A stretch of 64,000 nucleotides of DNA from Agapanthus africanus (taxonomy: Eukaryota; Streptophyta; Magnoliopsida; Asparagales; Amaryllidaceae), in NCBI GenBank assembly GCA_030015575.1, contig CM057342.1:622385348-622449347 (forward strand), written 5' to 3'. The notes under the pieces are model-generated. The model made no database searches, was not told where the DNA came from, and worked only from the letters and a program-made list of their open reading frames with translations. Shown here one piece after another: positions 57,991 to 64,000 of this stretch. A program made the position numbers and the translations under genes. The number at the start of each line of letters is the position of its first letter. Position 1 is the stretch's first letter.

Positions 57991-58310
57991 CAAGTTCTCT
58001 AAATCATTACTATCAACTGGATATCGTACACAGGTGTCTACATCTTCGATCACTTTGAAGAATCCCGATACTTGCTACACCCGGTTCTCTACTCTATTCA
58101 AATACCTATAACTTCTCAAAATTCGGACCCTGTGTTTCCACGAAACACCTGTCTAAAAACTAGAGAAGTCATAAGTAAACCGAATATAGTACGAGGACCA
58201 ACCCCTCTGTCCTAATGGACCCTGGACAATATACAATACTCTGTATAAGTCCCTTGAGTCTGAAAACTCATTCACTATGTATCGTAGGTTGAAAACTGTA
58301 CTTATGGTTA

Positions 58311-58493
58311 AGAAGAATTACACTGCTGTTTAATGCTCCTTGCCTAACCATCCACTGATATAGGTAAATGTCGTAGACATAATTTCAAAAAGGTATATCT
58401 CACTCTATGAAAATAGACGTACAGATATATCAATTTGAAATTGGTGCATGACAGCGGATATTCAAAACCAAATATTTGCCGATCGGCAAACAG
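58311..58493 (-). other. Branched-hairpin segment of D
   Basis: It corresponds to 33547-33738 of A, slightly shorter. The first hairpin reads TTTGCCG-AT-CGGCAAA. The closing stem has one mismatch here. Confidence 0.6.
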
Positions 58494-58789
58494 CCCAGGT
58501 GATTTCCTCAAATATCACTGATTACAACGAATCCCGATATAATGAGGATGATCACCCAATTCCCAATAACTTACTCCCACTCATCATCTGTAAAACCATA
58601 CAGATGTGAGAATCGTACCTGGTAAATAAATACCCTGGAGTAAGGACTAATTGGGAAATCAGTTTTCCTTTAACAGTACACAGTGACACTGAAACATTGA
58701 AATGTTTCGATGGGGTATCCTGGTATTCCTAGTAATGCCTCTTCCAGATTCACGACTGTAACCGTATAATTCTTTGCCACCTCTCCAAA

Positions 58790-59560
58790 TCCCTTTATAT
58801 GTCTTTAATCATTACCTTCTGCACACCCCTTAGGCCAAATGGTTTTCTTCCTTCCCTACCGTTCGGCACCAGCCTAGGGTTTGGAAGAAGACTATCCAAT
58901 AAGCATAATGGGTGTACTGTCCCAATCCTAGGAACACTCGCAATGCGAGAGAAGGTGATGATAAAAGACACCTGAATAAACCTTATTCCTATTTCTCCTA
59001 AACCAGAATCCATCCCCGAACTAGAACAAGTTCCTTTCGAGTTCGTATATAACCATACGATGGAGCATCCAATAAACTGTGGATCTTCGTAGTGATACGG
59101 AGTGTCCTGGAGAAATACAAAGGTGAAGTGGGAGTGGTAATGGAATACTTGGTTTGGTCGTGAATATCAGTCGCAATTTACTTTGCCCTCCTTCTAATCC
59201 CTTTCTTTGTCTTTACATAATACCTTCTGTACACCATCGTTAGGCTAATTGGTTTTCTTCATTCCCTACCGTTCGGCACCAGCCTAAGGTTCGGAAGAAG
59301 ACTATCCAATTTGCGTAATAGGTGTACTATCCCCTAATCTAAGGGGTACTCACAACCTGAGAGAAGGTAAAAGGAAAAGAAAACTGAATAATCCTATCCG
59401 TTTTCTCCAGAACCTGAAACCATCCTCGAATTCCTTCGAGTTCGTATATAACCATACGATGGTTTTGTCCAATGGAAATGGACGTTCGTAGTAATACGTG
59501 ATGTCCTGGAGAAAAGGGTAAAAGTAGGAGTGGCAAAGAGGTTTGCAACTCTGACAATCC
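58790..59560 (-). repeat. Duplicated module of about 390 bp in D
   Basis: Two diverged copies (about 58790-59155 and 59160-59560) are collinear with A and B. The inner hairpin has become ACCCCT/AGGGGA (- strand) where A has ACTCCT/AGGAGT. Confidence 0.7.
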
Positions 59561-59933
59561 AAAAGCCAGTGTTTTAGAAGGTTCGGTCAACTTGGTTACT
59601 GAGTCATAGTCTTAGGGTCGGGTCAATGGTCGCTGCCAAAGAGAGAAAGAAAAGAAACACTCAGCGTGCACTCTAACCTAGATCAGAATGGTTACCAATT
59701 TATCTAATCTGGAAACCTCCCACTGTACCGTCAAATTCTCCTCCAAACCTGAAAGAAGAATTAGTTGGGGTCACCCGAGGAGTAAACCAACTTATCAGTG
59801 GGAATCGGGATCCAACTATCACCGCATGATAACGTGACGGAATCCGCTCACGTCATCACACTCCAGAAGGTATGCGCATATCTGGCAAGTTTCAGTTCTT
59901 TTGAAACTCCCGATGTGATTTTTGCCCCATGCT

Positions 59934-60143
59934 CTTATGACCTTGACGAAGGCCAACAAATCATAAGTCACATGTCAAGTTCTACCCGTCATTCTCCAGG
60001 TTGATTTGAACCCACCCACACAAGCCCTTGACGAAGGCCAACAAGGCCATACGACTGTCCCAAACCAACGCATCTATCTAAGCTGCAGAAAGGCAACAAG
60101 CAGCTACCATACACTATGCCTTGACGAAGGCCAACAAACATAG
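59934..60143 (-). other. Three-hairpin common-loop module of D (loop CTTC)
   Basis: Read on the - strand, the cores are TTGGC-CTTC-GTCAA at 60121-60134, 60028-60041 and 59943-59956. Outer stems are CTATG/CATAG (60114-60118 with 60139-60143), GCC/GGC, and CTTATGA/TCATAAG (59934-59940 with 59961-59967). The loop again is identical in all three and differs from A by one base. Confidence 0.85.
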
Positions 60144-61919
60144 CATGAATACTACGTGCTACCCGTCTGAAACAACGGAGGGCTACGAATAGTTTCTGGC
60201 GAAAACCTTTAACGTAATGAACTTGATATCGTTGAAGGAACGGATAGCTTTTAAAAATATAGTGACGAAAACCTTTGCTAAGGAGGTCACTCCCGGTGAA
60301 GGGATCTCGGCTCTTTCCCCGTAGAATGAGGTGCAGGATATTTCAACTGAATACCACGATACAAAGCAAAAGTAATCGGCTATAGTGAAGTTATTGCCCT
60401 GACGCAAACTTTTGTCCAAGGGGTCACTCCCGGTGAAGGGATCTCGGCCCTTGCCTCGTCGACTGAGGAGCAGGATATTCCAACTGAATACCACGATGCA
60501 AAACAAAAGTGAACGTCCTTGCAATAACAGCTTTTTGAAAAGTGTTCCAACAACATCAGATTAGGTTTGTTTTTAACTTACATTGATCCGAATCAACACA
60601 GTCCCATCAATTGATCACACCACAAAGAACGAAAATAATATGACGTACGTATATGCCATCCGCATTTGCCACTGGGTCCCGTCATTACCCGTTAGGTTAG
60701 CTAACTAACGACAGAGCGGGGACTGGACTAGCGCGGATGCAAAACATATACAACATCTACTAATATATATACCAATATATTATATTCGCTCAAGGCATGA
60801 TAAAAAATGCAACATCACAGAAATGTACAGCATCACAGAATAAAACAGATATCTGGGATCCCCGGGTTTCACAGAGCCGCTGAAACCCGACGTTCCCCTG
60901 GTCGTGTGGATAGCCTGTGCAATGAAATCCTAGACCCCTACGGGCGCGTCAAGTTACCCGCCAAAACCTGAAGCGAGGCAGCCCCCTTCTGCACCGTGAA
61001 TGGACCACCCAGCACTTCACGGAATCCGGTAACTTGGGCACCCCTCCTGGGTCAACCTGTACCCCCTACGAGTGCGGCGAGTAGCCCGCCAATCCTAGAG
61101 TGAAGCCCCCTCCGTCTCAATGCCATGAGATGCGGGCTTGTTGCCCTCTAGAACTCGGCTATCCGTGCACCCCTCCGCGGGGCAATCCTAGTACAGAAAG
61201 TAAAATATACATACACCGGGTACATCGACCGCAACCTGGTCGTGCCCCAAAATAATAATACAATCAGGCAGTGACGGCAGTCCACATGTCGGACGCTCGC
61301 CCCGCAATATTAAATGTACATAATACAACAAAACACTGTACTAGCATTGCATCCAGGCTATCCCCCACGACCAATCCGCAACATCACAGCAAAACAAAGA
61401 ACATCAACGTGAAAATCACGTTCGCAAATCCGTCTTACCGGGCTATAGTAGTTAGACAGGATTTACCGATCAAGTCACTTTCACGGTCGCAGATATAATG
61501 TAAATACTATGAAATAATGTGTTTTAAATATCCGATCGATCAAATTTTAACAAGTGGGCCCCAAGTACTACTGTAGCACATCAAGAAATTCTGGGCCCAA
61601 TATTAATATTCCAAAACCCCTAAAATCAGCCCAGAAGGGAACTGTAGAAATTGGATACAGTGATCACACTATAGTGCGGCGGAACCGCGGCCCAAAGGGG
61701 GATTTGGCCGCGGTTCCGCGCTCCTATGGTCGACTCACTGTGTCGAATTTCTACAGATCTCTTAGAACTTCTAGTACATCAATTTTATGCAACCTGAAAA
61801 ATTTTTGGACTTCAAAAAATTTCGACAGAAAACTGATGTGAAGGAAACGCGGATTTTTGGAATTTTGGTCGATCGGAAATGTAAACACATTAAACAAAGC
61901 TAGACTAAGTTAATGGCGA
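60144..61919 (-). other. Untranslated leader of D
   Basis: It is collinear with the leader of A, including the two tandem modules (about 60240-60365 and 60366-60505) and the cgggtttca/tgaaacccg hairpin near 60863-60893. No coding frame is recognised. Confidence 0.75.
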
Positions 61920-61932
61920 GGCTCTGATACCA
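61920..61932 (-). other. Primer binding site of D (tRNA-iMet)
   Basis: On the + strand it reads ggctctgatacca, the complement of the site in A and E, one base from the LTR. Confidence 0.95.
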
Positions 61933-61933
61933 C

Positions 61934-64000
61934 TGTAAGTGCATGGCGGCGCCCCGGCCGTCAATCCGACGGCCAAATGCGGAAGCGATGGTAGACTTTA
62001 ATTTTGCAAACTAGCAAACCGGCACCACCGCGCACTAAGACCCGGATCGAACCATTAACTAGTCCTAGCTAACTACAAGATAGGGAATAGAGATATACCG
62101 ACTGATCCGAGTCCTCCGGTCTTCTCGTCGTCGTCCCGATCTCCCGCGGAATGTCCTGTCTCCTCCTCGTGGCCGGAAGTGCACCACATCGCCTACATCT
62201 TTTACGGGCTCCCACCTCAATGCCGAGGCAACTCGGGCACGAAGCTGGCTAGTCGACGTGCCCAAGGTTTGCTGTAAAATATAGTGTAGAGGCTTGTGTC
62301 TCATTTGGGGTTCATGGAGTTTGCCTTTGTGGTGGAGGAAAAAGGACTTGGAGAGAGGTGAGGAAAAATGTAGCATGCAAATAATGAGAATAACATTTTC
62401 TCATCACCAAAAGAAAAGCCCCCCCACACCCTCACAAGTGGCCGGCCATGCATATGGTGGTGGAGAGAATGAGAGTGGGGCCAATAATGAGATAGTCATC
62501 CAATAATCCAAGGGGAAGAGAGAGAAGGCTATCATGCAAAGGAATGATCACTAGGAAAGTCCAACACTCAAACCACAATCATCACACTCCATCATCAACA
62601 AGCATGGTGACTTCAAAAAGTCAAGCCATCATGAAGAAAGAAAGTCAAGTGATGGAGCTCCCATCATGATGCAACAAAATGCAAAGGCCCCCTCCACAAA
62701 TACTTATTTGCAACAATGCAAATAAGCCCTCCTCCACCAATCTTCGGCCAATGAACGATACAAAGGAAATCGGCCGAAACGGAAAGCAAACTGGCAACTC
62801 CAGAAAACTGGTCCCATAATAAATTACAGGAAAACCCCAATACTGTGTATACACACCCGCATTTGTATTCCGACCGAAATACAAATGCAATGAGACAAAA
62901 TCTACACTGTACTATACTAGGATCCGGCTTAAACCAAAGCCGGCTAGTAATATCCGTCCGATCCTGATCCGTGCAATACCGCACGTATCTGATCGAACCC
63001 TGCCATATATCCATACGGCCTCTAGTACGAACTGTCCGATCCTGATCCGTGCAATACCGCACGTATCTGATCGGACCTTGCCATATCTCCATACGGCCTC
63101 TACAGCTTTTCGTCCGAAAGCTTGAGTAACTGAATGTGGGGGACTCAAAAGACTCGTCAACACCTTGGTTGTGGATTTAACCACCAGCACGTCAGAGGTA
63201 TAAGCCAATACGTGACGGGCTACTAGGTATTGACCAAAAGGGACGTCTGTGAGCGAACTCAGCCTGACACCCTACTGAGCCTGTCAGTGACAATATCCAT
63301 ACAGTCCGGTCCGTTCGTCTATGAGCATCGCATGGCGGGCCTAGGGGGTTGGTAAAAGTCAGACCCCCAAAAGCGGTACAAGTCGTGTCGGAGCGTAGCC
63401 CAGAACACCCTGAGATACTACTGGAATACCTACCAGTAAATCTCCTGCCTCGGCCGAGGGCTTTGTGTAATGGCTCTCCTAGACACAGCGCGACCTCACC
63501 CCCAATACCGGGAGAGACGAACCCCTGAAGATACGCTCACTGCCTCCATGTGGCTCGGGACTGTACCCAACTAAAACCTGTTTGCACGTCTCCTTTGAGC
63601 GTGGTAGGGTAGTAATCAAAGTACAGTGGGAACTCACACGAGACAAATGACGATCCCCAGGTCGATGAACTAACCTGTACACATGTCACCAGGGAACTGC
63701 CATCTGACGTCTGGTATATGACCAACTAGCATGTTCCCGGCGAGTCCTGTCCGGTGTACTCATAACCCAATGAGCACCTGTATACATCTTAGGTGATCTA
63801 ACTGACACCAATGGCTTGTGAGACCGGCCACCGCCCCTCGTCGGGGTCTCGACTGTATACACTAGTCTACTCTGGAGTATCGATGCCCTGTCTCGAAACT
63901 CCCACGACTAGGGACCTTTTAAGGATGTGCTTATAGACCCCCAGCTCCCACTTATATGATCGCCCTCATACTGCTGGTGGTCAAGCAAGAATCCTAGGGG
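61934..64000 (-). repeat. 5' LTR of D, truncated by the window end
   Basis: It matches 53965 onwards with few changes (for example tgcacgg/tgcatgg near the end and ccccatac/cccacacc). About 180 bp should be missing past 64000, given the 2248-bp partner. Confidence 0.9.

Larger units (their letters stand above)
38293..64000 (-). mobile_element. Copia-type LTR retrotransposon C, split by B and D, runs off the window
   Basis: It is on the - strand. Its own sequence is 38293-41899 (3' LTR, polypurine tract, pol 3' half) and 51856-53964 (pol 5' side, duplicated module, start of leader). B fills 41900-51850 and D starts at 53965. The rest of its leader and its 5' LTR should lie right of the window after D. 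It belongs to the same clade as A and B but has its own LTR subtype (end tgtaagtctacgg on the + strand). Confidence 0.9.
53965..64000 (-). mobile_element. Copia-type LTR retrotransposon D, nearly complete, runs off the window
   Basis: It is on the - strand: 3' LTR 53965-56212, internal 56213-61933, 5' LTR from 61934, cut by the window end after about 2067 bp. Its LTR subtype matches A (end TTACA, duplicated hairpin). The visible parts of the two LTRs differ at few positions, so it is recent. It interrupts the leader of C. Confidence 0.95.

Overview
The window reads as transposon-dense intergenic DNA from a plant nuclear genome, most likely an angiosperm. The reasons are Ty1/copia LTR elements primed by initiator-methionine tRNA, a Ty3/gypsy element with plant-type gag and pol, an RTE-like LINE 3' end with a (GTT)n tail, and a CACTA-like transposase relic. 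I found no intact host gene, no rRNA or tRNA gene, no CRISPR array and no intact transposon protein. Taxonomy below 'plant' cannot be read from the sequence.

Layout from left to right. 1-459 and 10097-11400 are flanks of unrecognised sequence split by copia element E (460-10091, + strand, target duplication GCGAG). 11400-11842 is the 3' end of an RTE-type LINE. 11845-15032 is a degenerate CACTA-like element on the - strand: a hairpin array at its left end, a broken transposase-like gene, and microsatellites. It is cut at 15033 by copia element F (5' LTR, PBS and leader). F is cut at about 18413 by gypsy element G (LTR, gag, protease, RT). G is cut twice. The first cut is inside the RNase H reading frame by copia element A (27856-38065, + strand, duplication TATTT). 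The second, about 220 bp later, is by copia element C (- strand, from 38293). C is cut by copia element B (41900-51850, + strand, duplication AACAC) and again by copia element D (- strand, from 53965). D's second LTR runs off the right end. The nest is therefore CACTA > F > G > C > B and D, at least five levels deep, with A a sibling of C inside G. The missing halves of D, C, G, F and the CACTA element should lie to the right of the window in that order.

Elements A to F are one diverse copia clade: LTRs of about 2.1-2.25 kb, a tRNA-iMet primer binding site, a long leader, degenerate pol ending in RNase H, and the polypurine tract gcaagtgggagat. Their pol is broken in every copy. A to D share a 2-nt frameshift just before the YxDD box, yet the LTR pairs of A, B and D look almost identical, so dead-coding copies have moved recently, presumably using proteins made elsewhere.

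The most unusual signal is pervasive stem-loop structure that is conserved while its sequence changes. Each copia copy has, in its leader, three hairpins with the same element-specific loop (CAAA in E, CTTA in A, TCC in B, CTTC in D) on a conserved TTGRC/GTCAA inner stem, with outer stems that change in compensated pairs. The LTRs carry a series of hairpins that also co-vary, ending in a U5 hairpin next to the primer site. Gypsy element G has an LTR/leader packed with more than twenty perfect palindromes of 10-23 bp, and the CACTA relic has six hairpin units. Either these are structured RNAs under selection, or this genome has a palindrome-perfecting mutational process acting on all its transposons.
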